From CAZHCA01 sp964530825 (GTDB taxonomy: Bacteria > Bacteroidota > Bacteroidia > Chitinophagales > Saprospiraceae), in NCBI GenBank assembly GCA_964530825.1, contig CAZHCA010000001.1:351463-415462 (forward strand): 64,000 nt of DNA, given 5' to 3'. Positions within the stretch are counted from its first letter, which is position 1; each line of letters opens with the position of its first letter. Shown here piece by piece: positions 53,339 through 61,595 of the stretch. The notes beneath the pieces are model-generated. The model was given only the letters and a program-made list of their open reading frames with translations. It was not told where the DNA came from and ran no database searches. The position numbers were made by a program, and so were the translations under genes.

Positions 53339-54622
53339 CTAGGTCTTGCGTTTTTTCTTTTTTGCTGCCGGAAATAGGATATTGTTCAGAATCAGACGGT
53401 AGCCCGGTGAGTTGGGATGGAGGTTGAGGTCGGTCTCCGGATCGTATACATAGTGCCGGTAATCCTCGGGATCGTGGCCGCCGTAGAAGGTCCAGAAACC
53501 CTGCCCCAGGGTGCCGTGGATATAGCGGGCTTCGTCTTCTGGCTTGTTTTCTCCCATGACGAGGACGGAAGACTTGATGTAACGCTTGCGAAAGGCCGTG
53601 GTCTGTCCCATAAAGCCCTTCACGGTGCGGGTATGATTCTGAGTTAACATAGTAGGGATGGGGTCCCACTTCGCCGAGAAGTCAAACAGCGAAAAGTAGT
53701 CTTGTTCAGCAGGTAGATTGCGCCCCGGTGATCCATTATCAATGGAAGAATACTCGTACTCTAACGGATTACGGCTCAGCATGAAATCAGTAAAGGCGAA
53801 AGTATTATCATAGTTGAGTTTGTCCTGGGCATTCGGATCGGCAGGGTCGCCGTCGTAAATATCCGCGCAGATATCCGTGCCTTCAGCTGCCAGGGCAATA
53901 TCGTAGGTGTCGGTAGCGGAGCACATGGCGAACATAAAACCACCGCCGACTACGTATTCCTTAATTTTTTTCACCACTGCCAACTTTAACTGGGATACTT
54001 TAGCAAACCCTAAAGTAGAAGCCAGCCCTTCCATGCGGCGCACGTTTTCGCGGTACCAGGGTTGCATGTGATAGGAGCGGTAAAATTTGCCGTATTGCCC
54101 GGTAAAGTCTTCGTGGTGCAGGTGCAACCAGTCGTATTGGACCAATTCGTCGTTTAGCACTTTGGTATCGTACACGGTTTCGTAGGGAATTTCGGCGTAG
54201 GTGAGGACCAGGGTTACTGCGTCATCCCAGGGTTGGATTTTTTCCCCTTTGGCGTTGAACTCAGGGGTGTAGACCGCAATTTTAGGTGCCTTTTCTAATT
54301 TGATGGCTTCCTTGTTGACCTCCGGGTCGGCGATTTCTTCGAGGATGGAATTGAAAGCACCATCCGGAATTACTTCAAAGCTAACGCCCCGGGTGAGGCA
54401 CTCTTTTTCAACACGTTTGCTGTGCGGAATGACAAAGCTGCCACCCCGGTAATTCAGCAGCCACCAGGCTTCGATGCCCTGATCGAGTACCCAATAGGTA
54501 ATGCCGTAGGCTTTTAAGTGGTTGCGTTGTGTCTCGGCATCCATGGGTATAAGGATGCGGGCCGCGCTTAGGGAAACACAACTGAAGAGGAGCAGGCCGG
54601 TGATTAATCCATAGATCTTCAT
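53339..54622 (-). CDS. exported protein of the Bacteroidota family often labelled asparagine synthetase B
   Basis: 427 residues with a signal peptide (YGLITGLLLFSCVSLSAA). I recall near-identical proteins throughout the phylum under the name asparagine synthetase B, but no AsnB glutaminase (N-terminal Cys) or ATP-pyrophosphatase (SGGxDS) motif is present. Strongly conserved-looking blocks are ILIPMDAETQRNHLKAYGI, LLNYRGGSF, WLHLHHEDFTGQYGKF, GGGFMFAMCSATDTYDIAL and FYGGHDPEDY, ending in a basic tail. The GGGFMFAMC segment resembles the nucleophile elbow of amidotransferase-like folds. It is more likely a periplasmic enzyme of unknown reaction. 45 bp upstream of htrA on the same strand. Confidence 0.82.
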   Translation of the reverse strand: MKIYGLITGLLLFSCVSLSAARILIPMDAETQRNHLKAYGITYWVLDQGIEAWWLLNYRGGSFVIPHSKRVEKECLTRGVSFEVIPDGAFNSILEEIADPEVNKEAIKLEKAPKIAVYTPEFNAKGEKIQPWDDAVTLVLTYAEIPYETVYDTKVLNDELVQYDWLHLHHEDFTGQYGKFYRSYHMQPWYRENVRRMEGLASTLGFAKVSQLKLAVVKKIKEYVVGGGFMFAMCSATDTYDIALAAEGTDICADIYDGDPADPNAQDKLNYDNTFAFTDFMLSRNPLEYEYSSIDNGSPGRNLPAEQDYFSLFDFSAKWDPIPTMLTQNHTRTVKGFMGQTTAFRKRYIKSSVLVMGENKPEDEARYIHGTLGQGFWTFYGGHDPEDYRHYVYDPETDLNLHPNSPGYRLILNNILFPAAKKKKRKT

Positions 54623-54833
54623 ACTGATACTTACTTTTTTGCCGAATTATCCACTGGGAATAGACACCAGATTGGTGGAAAAAGACGTTTTGGAACGAAA
54701 AATATAACGATAATCCGAAGCGATTCCTTATTAAGCTTCTCGAAATTATCAACGCCGCAGGTTGCGAATCGTTTGCCTAGCCACCCGGATGCCGCAGAAA
54801 AAATCGCCGACGAAACTATGGCCGGTATCGGGC

Positions 54834-54863
54834 GTTGATTATGATAAATCTGTCTTAGCTTTA
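54834..54863 (+). promoter_or_regulatory. candidate promoter for the VWA-type gene
   Basis: GTTG at 54834-54837, an 18-bp spacer, then TAGCTTTA at 54856-54863, one base off each consensus box (TTTG / TAnnTTTG). It lies 34 bp before the ATG at 54897. Confidence 0.45.
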
Positions 54864-54896
54864 CGGGCTTGAAGGATATGCAGCTATACCACATCT

Positions 54897-56993
54897 ATGA
54901 ATAATCTGACCTTTCAATACTCCCCTTGGTGGATCGTTTTGTGTTTGGCCATTGGGCTGCTCTACGCGGTACTTTTGTACTTTCAGGAAAAACAGTTTCA
55001 GGACTTGCCTGGCTACGCACGTTGGTTGATGGGGGGCTTCCGCTTCCTCACTGTGAGCTTTATCGGAATCTTACTATTGGGACCCTTGCTGCGCGCTTTA
55101 AATATCCAGCGTAAAGATCCGATAATCGTGTTGGCGCAGGACGTTTCCCAGTCCGTGGCGGCGAATTGGTCGGCCGATGAACAGCTCGCCTACGCTCGAC
55201 AATTTGAAAAGCTAAAATCGGATTTACAAAAGCAGTTTCAGGTCGATATCTTATCTTTTGGCGACGAGGTGCGTACCGGATTGGATACCGGATTTCAGGA
55301 TAAGGTGACCAACCTTTCCAAGTTGATGTCGGCCATCGAAGATCGGTACGCCGGTGATAACCTAGGGGCCGTCGTACTGGCGACCGACGGCATTTATAAC
55401 CAGGGCAGCAACCCGATATATCGAAAAACCAACCTGGCGACGCCGGTTTTCGCACTAGCGCTTGGCGATACGACCCAGCGTAAAGATTTGATTCTGAAGC
55501 GTGCCTTTTTCAACCGCATCGTTTATCTGGGCGACCGCTTTAGCGTGCAAGTGGACATTAACGGCATCAATAGCGCCGGTAGTACCACGCGATTGCGTGC
55601 TTATCGCATTACATCAGGCGGACGTGAACAGGTACACGAGCAAACCATCCGCATCGACCGCAACAGCTTCTTTCAAACCGTCGAGTTTATTCTGGATGCC
55701 AAAGAAGCCGGCGTGCAACGCTATCGCTTGGAGTTGAGTCCAATAGCCGGAGAGCAAACCCGTGCCAATAACTACAAAGATATTTTCGTGGATGTGCTGG
55801 ACTCCCGCCAGAAAATACTGCTGCTGGCGCACGCCCCTCACCCTGATCTTACGGCAATCAAGCAAGGTATTACGAGTAATAAAAATTACGAAGTTGAGAT
55901 CGGTTACGCCAACCAGCTACCCGGAGTATCGGGTTACGACTTTGTAGTGCTTCACCAATTGCCTAGCCGGGAGTATCCGGTAAGCGCCACCTTGCAACGA
56001 CTCGACCAGGAGCGTATCCCCCATCTTTTTATTACCGGTCCCAACACCAGCTACACGGCATTTAACCAGGCCCAGGGTGTTTTAAAGATCAAAACCGATG
56101 GACGGAACACCAATGAGGCCCAGGGTCGTTTGTTGCCGGGCTTCAATCTCTTCACGGTAAGTGAAGAGCTGGAAAAGACCGTGCCGCAGTTTCCTCCCCT
56201 GGAGGCACCTTTTGGCGAATATCAGGCCGGAGTCGGGAGTAGCGTGCTGCTGGCCCAGCGCATTCGCAAGATTGATACCCAATATCCGCTTTTGGTGTAC
56301 GGTCCGGCCGCCGAAAACCGGGTAGGTGTGCTGGCGGGTGAAGGTATCTGGCGCTGGCGACTTTTCGATTATCTGCAACACGAGAATCACGTCCTGTTCA
56401 ATGAGCTGATTTCCAAAACCGTTCAGTATTTGAGCGTCAAGGAGGATAAGCGTAAATTCCGGGTGAGTCTGCCCAAAAATATTTTTGATGAAAACGAGCC
56501 TGTCTTTTTCGATGCCGAACTCTATAACAACAGCTACGAGTTGATCAACACCCCCGACGTACAACTCACGGTTACCAATGCCGATGGCAAAGATTTTAAT
56601 TACGTACTCAATAAGGTCGGCCGTGCTTATCAACTCGAAATTGGTATATTACCGGTTGGCAATTACCGGTATCGAGCCTCAGTTAGCAGCGACGGCCAGG
56701 TCTTGAGCGCCGAAGGGCGATTCAGTGTACAGCCGATCCAACTGGAGCTCTTCGAGCGTACCGCCGATCACAATCTATTGCGCCTGATCAGCAACCGGTA
56801 CGGTGGCCAACTGATCGCTCCTGATTCCATTAGCCAACTCCCGGGCATTATCGCTGGTCGCGATACCGTTAAGCCAGTCGTTTTTCAGAATACTACGACG
56901 CGTTCGGCCATCAACCTGCGCTGGTTGTTCTTCCTGGCCTTAGCGTTGCTGAGTGCGGAGTGGTTTTTGCGCCGTTACTGGGGCGGCTATTAA
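54897..56993 (+). CDS. membrane protein with von Willebrand A-like domain
   Basis: 698 residues. Two N-terminal transmembrane helices (about 11-28 and 48-65), then a VWA-like domain with a possible MIDAS motif D82-x-S84-x-S86 (AQDVSQS) and VVLATDGIYNQG. A long periplasmic part with beta-rich and amidotransferase-like segments follows, and one C-terminal transmembrane helix ends FLRRYWGGY. The family is widespread in Bacteroidota as uncharacterised VWA-containing proteins with BatA/B-like topology. No MoxR or Bat partners are adjacent. The ferredoxin gene follows 84 bp later. Confidence 0.82.
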   Translation: MNNLTFQYSPWWIVLCLAIGLLYAVLLYFQEKQFQDLPGYARWLMGGFRFLTVSFIGILLLGPLLRALNIQRKDPIIVLAQDVSQSVAANWSADEQLAYARQFEKLKSDLQKQFQVDILSFGDEVRTGLDTGFQDKVTNLSKLMSAIEDRYAGDNLGAVVLATDGIYNQGSNPIYRKTNLATPVFALALGDTTQRKDLILKRAFFNRIVYLGDRFSVQVDINGINSAGSTTRLRAYRITSGGREQVHEQTIRIDRNSFFQTVEFILDAKEAGVQRYRLELSPIAGEQTRANNYKDIFVDVLDSRQKILLLAHAPHPDLTAIKQGITSNKNYEVEIGYANQLPGVSGYDFVVLHQLPSREYPVSATLQRLDQERIPHLFITGPNTSYTAFNQAQGVLKIKTDGRNTNEAQGRLLPGFNLFTVSEELEKTVPQFPPLEAPFGEYQAGVGSSVLLAQRIRKIDTQYPLLVYGPAAENRVGVLAGEGIWRWRLFDYLQHENHVLFNELISKTVQYLSVKEDKRKFRVSLPKNIFDENEPVFFDAELYNNSYELINTPDVQLTVTNADGKDFNYVLNKVGRAYQLEIGILPVGNYRYRASVSSDGQVLSAEGRFSVQPIQLELFERTADHNLLRLISNRYGGQLIAPDSISQLPGIIAGRDTVKPVVFQNTTTRSAINLRWLFFLALALLSAEWFLRRYWGGY

Positions 56994-57077
56994 TCGCTGG
57001 CAGCATGGCTACTAGAGCCTGGCCGGAGAATCCGTTTGAATAGTTCGAAGCCGCTAGCTTCAAAAAAGAGTAATCAT

Positions 57078-57419
57078 ATGGCTGCTCCATATCACACCCT
57101 GCGCATCCACGATCTGCGGGGTGAGACCCACGATTATACCGTTCTGCATGGTCGAAATCTGCGAGAGGAACTGCTGGAAATCGGCTGGTCGCCTTATACG
57201 GTTTACACCCGTAAACTCAACTGTGGGGGACGCGGCCTGTGCGCAACCTGTGGAGTGTGGCTAGTCGGAAGGGGTACTCCAACTCCCAGACATTGGCACG
57301 ACCGAGCGGCAGCGCATTTTGGCTACCTGAGGCTTTCCTGCCAGATAACGATAGATCGGAATCTGGAAGTCGCCCTGGTAGATAAATGGATTTGGGGAAA
57401 ACGCAAGAAGAATAGATGA
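57078..57419 (+). CDS. [2Fe-2S] ferredoxin
   Basis: 113 residues, cytoplasmic electron carrier. Cluster ligands are Cys49, Cys55, Cys58 and Cys88 (C-x5-C-x2-C-x29-C; LNCGGRGLCATCG and LRLSCQ). I chose the ATG at 57078 (MAAPYHTL); an in-frame TTG at 57036 adds 14 atypical residues. It has a basic C-terminal tail (WGKRKKNR). No redox partner is adjacent. It ends 15 bp from the convergent DUF3276 gene. Confidence 0.92.
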   Translation: MAAPYHTLRIHDLRGETHDYTVLHGRNLREELLEIGWSPYTVYTRKLNCGGRGLCATCGVWLVGRGTPTPRHWHDRAAAHFGYLRLSCQITIDRNLEVALVDKWIWGKRKKNR

Positions 57420-57434
57420 TCCGGACTGGGTAGA

Positions 57435-57839
57435 CTACCAGCTGATATCGTCTTCGCTCTCCATACCATTGTTGCGGACGGAAAGCCCGATGTTATCGTC
57501 GTCGGGCTCATTATTGGTGTTGTTTAACTTTTCCTCTTCGTAGGCCTGATGACGACGGGTGTACTCATCGTAGTCGTAGTCGGGCATGAGCTCCGTCTTC
57601 ACGTGGTCGATCACCTCCTGCAGCCCATCAATGAAGCGATTGAAATCTTCTTTGTAGAGAAAGATCTTGTGACGTTCGTATCCGTCGCCATTGAATCGTT
57701 TAGTGCTTTCGGTCAACGTGAGGTAGAAGTCGTCCCCTTTGGTTTGCCGCACATCGAAGAAATAAGTACGGCGTTTGCCGGCGCGCACCTTCTTCGAATA
57801 TACACTCTCAAATCGTTTGGAGTTTCGCTCGTTATCCAC
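57435..57839 (-). CDS. DUF3276 / PUR-alpha-like nucleic acid-binding protein
   Basis: 134 residues. The PUR-like repeat is recognisable (VYSKKVRAGKRRTYFFDVRQTKGDDFYLTLTES, then HKIFLYKEDFNRFIDGLQEV), followed by an acidic, Asn-rich tail ending ESEDDISW. Borrelia and Bacteroidota members bind single-stranded DNA or RNA. Single gene, 115 bp downstream of the ABC transporter start side. Its role here is unknown. Confidence 0.9.
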   Translation of the reverse strand: MDNERNSKRFESVYSKKVRAGKRRTYFFDVRQTKGDDFYLTLTESTKRFNGDGYERHKIFLYKEDFNRFIDGLQEVIDHVKTELMPDYDYDEYTRRHQAYEEEKLNNTNNEPDDDNIGLSVRNNGMESEDDISW

Positions 57840-57954
57840 TGCTCAAAAGTTAATTACCAAAATGGGTTTCGGATACAAATGTAAAGATTTGCGTGCGCTT
57901 TCAAAAAATTCGGCTAAAAAAGAAATATGGGGGCTGGTCGGCTGAGGGAACGCG

Positions 57955-59736
57955 TTAGACTTCTTCCAGGCTTTGCTTTTCGAAGAGTTCTGCGTAGTAC
58001 CCCTTGGCACCGAGTAGATCTTGATGGGTACCTTGTTCGACGATCCGGCCCTCTTCCATTACCAGGATCAGATCGAACTCGAGCAGGGAATAAATGCGGT
58101 GGGTAATTATGATGGCCGTCTTGTCGGCTAGTGCCGTGTTAAAATAGCCCAGAATTTGTTTTTCGGTATTGGTATCCACCGCCGAGAGGCAGTCATCCAA
58201 CAACACGATATCGGGCGACTTGATCAGGGCGCGGGCAATGGAAACGCGTTGTTTCTGGCCACCCGAAAGGGTGACGCCCCGCTCGCCGACCATGGTGTCG
58301 AAGCCCTCGCTCAGCCCAGCAATATCTTCGTACACAGCCGCATGGTGGGCATAAGCTTCCACCTCTTCGCGGGTAGCGTCGGCTTTGCCGAAAGCGATGT
58401 TACGGTCAATCGAATCGGAAAACAGGAATACGTCCTGCGGTACGTAGCCCACACGGCGGCGCAGGTTTTCCAGGTCGATTTCGCGTATGTCCTTGTCGTC
58501 GATCCGGATAGTGCCATCGCTGACATCGTACATGCGCACGAGCAGATCGGCAATGGTGGTTTTCCCGGAGCCGGTGCGGCCGATAATCGCCATTTTTTGT
58601 CCGGGCTGCAAGTTGAAATTGACATTGCGAAGAGCCGTAATTCCCGTATCGGGGTAAGTAAACGTTACGTTTTCGAAGGCAATCCCGCCCCGCAGGGCAT
58701 GGCCGGGCTTAGATGCCGGGTTGGCAATGGTGGGCTGGGTGCTGAGAAACTCGTTTATCCGCTTTTGGGAAGCTGCAGCCTGCTGAATAATACTGGCAAT
58801 CCAGCCGATAGCGGTAACCGGCCAGGTGAGCATATTTACATAAATCACAAATTCGGCGATATTGCCAGCCGTAATATTACCCTGTGCGACCTGCAAGCCA
58901 CCAATGAATACAGTAAGCACTGTACTGGCACCAATCAAGACCAGCATCAGGGGCTGGAACAGGGCATTGACACGCGCCAGTTCCATGGATTTGTCCTTAT
59001 ACGATTGGCTTTCGTCGGCAAAGTGTTGGACCATTGCCTTTTCCTGTACGTAAGATTTTACGACCCGGATACCCGAATACACCTCTTGAGCCGTGCTATT
59101 GAGATTGGATAACTGACGCTGAATGGCCGTGCTTTTTTTGTTGATTAGATTGCTGACAAAATAAATCGACAAGGAAAGCAGGGGAAGGGGCGTAAGACAC
59201 CAGAAAGTTAACTCCGGACTCACGCTTACCATGGAGTAGATCACTAGTACGAAGAGAGAAATCAGGTTGATTCCGTACAATACTGCCGGGCCCAGATACA
59301 TACGCACCTTCGAAACGTCTTCGGTAATACGGGCCATGAGGTCGCCGGTCTTGTTGCGCTTGTAAAAGGCCAAATCCAGCTTCTCGTAGTGGGCGAATAT
59401 TTCTTTGCGCAAATCGTATTCAATTAAACGAGACATCACGATGATGGTCTGCCGCATAAAGTACATGAAAAGCCCCATAAGCAGAGCCAACACCAACACC
59501 GCCCCACCGAAGTACAGGAGGTTTTTTCCCAGAAAAGCAAAGAAATCATTCTGCAATTCAGATCCTTCAAAGGCCTTGTAGAGATTGATATTTTGCACGA
59601 CCAAGTCCAGCGCTTCACGAATCATCTGGGGTTGCAGTACCCGGAAGTAGTTGGATAGGGATACAAAGACAATCCCCAGCAGGAAGTGCCACTTGTAGCG
59701 GACAAAATATTTATTGAGAAAGGCAAGATCTTTCAT
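57955..59736 (-). CDS. ABC transporter, fused permease-ATPase (exporter type)
   Basis: 593 residues: six-helix transmembrane domain (about 15-320), then an ATPase domain with Walker A GRTGSGKTT, Q-loop VPQDVFLF, signature LSGGQKQR, Walker B IVLLDDCLSAVD and the switch His in IIITHR. MsbA/LmrA-like half transporter working as a dimer; substrate (lipid, peptide or drug) cannot be told. Catalytic Glu after Walker B is replaced by Asp-Cys (LLDDC rather than LLDEA). That is often seen in one subunit of heterodimeric exporters, which would normally need a partner; none is adjacent. Confidence 0.93.
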   Translation of the reverse strand: MKDLAFLNKYFVRYKWHFLLGIVFVSLSNYFRVLQPQMIREALDLVVQNINLYKAFEGSELQNDFFAFLGKNLLYFGGAVLVLALLMGLFMYFMRQTIIVMSRLIEYDLRKEIFAHYEKLDLAFYKRNKTGDLMARITEDVSKVRMYLGPAVLYGINLISLFVLVIYSMVSVSPELTFWCLTPLPLLSLSIYFVSNLINKKSTAIQRQLSNLNSTAQEVYSGIRVVKSYVQEKAMVQHFADESQSYKDKSMELARVNALFQPLMLVLIGASTVLTVFIGGLQVAQGNITAGNIAEFVIYVNMLTWPVTAIGWIASIIQQAAASQKRINEFLSTQPTIANPASKPGHALRGGIAFENVTFTYPDTGITALRNVNFNLQPGQKMAIIGRTGSGKTTIADLLVRMYDVSDGTIRIDDKDIREIDLENLRRRVGYVPQDVFLFSDSIDRNIAFGKADATREEVEAYAHHAAVYEDIAGLSEGFDTMVGERGVTLSGGQKQRVSIARALIKSPDIVLLDDCLSAVDTNTEKQILGYFNTALADKTAIIITHRIYSLLEFDLILVMEEGRIVEQGTHQDLLGAKGYYAELFEKQSLEEV

Positions 59737-59929
59737 GCAAGCAGATGCGAATTGGCCGGAGATAGAAAATTAACGCTCCGTAATGTACAGGAAGCATTTA
59801 GCTACATCAAATAACCAATGAGGCGCTAGAAAGTTGAGCAGGAAGGAACGCAATGGGGTGAAGCGGGTATTTCCGGCCGCTGAGGGGTGCCGGATCATTG
59901 CAAAAACAACCTTCCATGAAAGGGCGCAG

Positions 59930-60220
59930 CTAGCGGGTAAAGGCCCGTACCAGCTGATCCCACTCATCCTGAAAACTCATTTCAGGGCGTAGCTTTCCGG
60001 CGCGTGCGTACCAGGCATCGGCATTGATGTGGTCGCCGCCTTTGCGGTGTAAATACGCGTTTACCCAGGCGCCGGCTGCCGAACGGTCATCTTGTGCGAT
60101 GCGTTGGGCGCGGTGCCAGTGGCCTTTAGCGTCGTACCAAAGGGCGCGTAAAACGTAGTTGTAGTCGTGTTGCGGAAAACGATCACCTTGAAGCGATTTC
60201 AGGAAGGCTCTGTACGTCAT
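59930..60220 (-). CDS. small conserved hypothetical protein
   Basis: 96 residues, helical and Trp/His-rich (ALWYDAKGHWHRAQRIAQ; GAWVNAYLHRKGGDHINADAWYARAGK). I believe proteins with the pattern A-W-V-[NH]-A-Y-L-H-R-K-x-G-D and YW[YF]xRAG occur in several phyla as uncharacterised small proteins, and it looks like a short TPR-like helical hairpin. No signal peptide. The about 190 bp to the ABC transporter start holds no gene. Confidence 0.7.
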   Translation of the reverse strand: MTYRAFLKSLQGDRFPQHDYNYVLRALWYDAKGHWHRAQRIAQDDRSAAGAWVNAYLHRKGGDHINADAWYARAGKLRPEMSFQDEWDQLVRAFTR

Positions 60221-60311
60221 CGGATCGGCATTTGCTCTTCTAATTACACAAATTACCCTATACGATCAAATTAATCGAGTTAAGAGTTGAATAAAAATGA
60301 CCGCAACCTGG

Positions 60312-60554
60312 TCAATGCTGGTCCTTCGACGCCTGATTGGGGAAAAAAACCTCGTCGATACTCCGTTGCAATTCGTTGGTGTCCTGGTCTAAGTGCAGAG
60401 GGTATTCTTCGCCACCCGGAGCGGAAGAACCGCCCGGCGCCGATTTGCTTGCGGCAGAGATTCCTAGGACCCGTTCGACTAGTGCCAGCACCTGCGGATC
60501 CTGGCATTCGGTCAGTATACGGATGCACTCCAGCTTTCGGTGATTAAAGTTCAT
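60312..60554 (-). CDS. small hypothetical protein
   Basis: 80 residues, not recognised. N-terminal helix (HRKLECIRILTECQDPQVLALVERVLG), a Gly/Ser/Pro linker and a second amphipathic helix (ELQRSIDEVFF). The N-terminus faintly recalls Bacteroidota antitoxin-like proteins that begin with a similar helix, but no toxin gene is adjacent. It lies 60 bp downstream of the egtD stop on the same strand. Confidence 0.5.
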   Translation of the reverse strand: MNFNHRKLECIRILTECQDPQVLALVERVLGISAASKSAPGGSSAPGGEEYPLHLDQDTNELQRSIDEVFFPNQASKDQH

Positions 60555-60614
60555 AACGTGACCGGTTCTTTTCCCAGAACGGTCCGGAGCGCTTTTCTGT
60601 TTTCGCTCTGAGCC

Positions 60615-61574
60615 TTATGCCGGCTTTCGCCACAGACTATCCACAAAATACGAATGGCTATCAGTCAGGTGCTCGACAATTTCGAAGCCCAGCTCTTCGG
60701 CCATAAGGTCGATCCCCGACAGGCTGAATTTTTGCGACAATTCCACGCGGATCGACTCCCAAGCCTCGAACTGAATCGTCGTATCGAGCTTCGTAAAGTG
60801 AACCGCTTGTGCTTTTTTACTTAATATAAAGCTGCGCGTTGCTCCAGTTTCGGGGTTATACATCTCCCAATGCTTGAACTGCTCGAGGTCGAAGTCGGCT
60901 CCTAATTCCCGGTTCATTCTAGTGAGTAGGTTGAGGTTGAACGCGGCCGTGATGCCGTGGGGGTCGCTGTAGGCCTCCATGATTTTGTCGGGATCTTTTT
61001 TGAGGTCAAATCCGATAAGCAGCAGATCGCCTGGTGCCATGCGCTCCCGGATAGCCTCTAAAAATGCCTTGGCGCGGTCGATTTCCAGATTGCCGATATT
61101 AGCGCCCAGGAACAGGATGACCTTGCGGCTTTCTTTCCGTCCTTTCAGCTGATCGAGCATGCGAAAATAGTCGCCTTGCAGAGGGGAGATAGGGAGGTCG
61201 GGCCACTCCTTCCGGCAGGCTTTTTCTAATTCCTTTAAGATATGACCGGAAATATCAATTGGATAATACTGAAAAGGAGCGTTCTGACCAAAGAAGTAGC
61301 CAAGGAGTACCTTTGTTTTTAATCCGTCACCGGCACCCAGCTCGATGAGGTCGAATTGCTCCGGACCGAAGTAGTTCAGCAGTTGCTGTCGGTGGGTGTC
61401 CAGGATTTCAAACTCGCAATCGGTGAGGTAGTACTCGGGCATCTGCATGATCTGCTGGAAGAGTTTATCTCCCTGCTGGTCATAAAAATACTTTGAGGGC
61501 AGCCGCTTAGGGGTGGCGGAAAGGCCTTCCAGAACATCCTGTTCGAAGGCGGTAATAACGGTAGAGGTATTCAT
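60615..61574 (-). CDS. egtD: L-histidine N-alpha-trimethyltransferase
   Basis: 319 residues; SAM-dependent enzyme that converts histidine to hercynine, the first step of ergothioneine synthesis. Features are LPSKYFYDQQGDKLFQQIMQMPEYYLTDCE, SAM-binding LIELGAGDGLKT, LGANIGNLE, and LIGFDLKKDP with the following AYSDPHGITAAFNLNLL. Length agrees with the family. 21 bp downstream of egtB in a two-gene operon. Confidence 0.95.
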   Translation of the reverse strand: MNTSTVITAFEQDVLEGLSATPKRLPSKYFYDQQGDKLFQQIMQMPEYYLTDCEFEILDTHRQQLLNYFGPEQFDLIELGAGDGLKTKVLLGYFFGQNAPFQYYPIDISGHILKELEKACRKEWPDLPISPLQGDYFRMLDQLKGRKESRKVILFLGANIGNLEIDRAKAFLEAIRERMAPGDLLLIGFDLKKDPDKIMEAYSDPHGITAAFNLNLLTRMNRELGADFDLEQFKHWEMYNPETGATRSFILSKKAQAVHFTKLDTTIQFEAWESIRVELSQKFSLSGIDLMAEELGFEIVEHLTDSHSYFVDSLWRKPA

Positions 61575-61595
61575 CGGATAAATTATACTTGCTTT

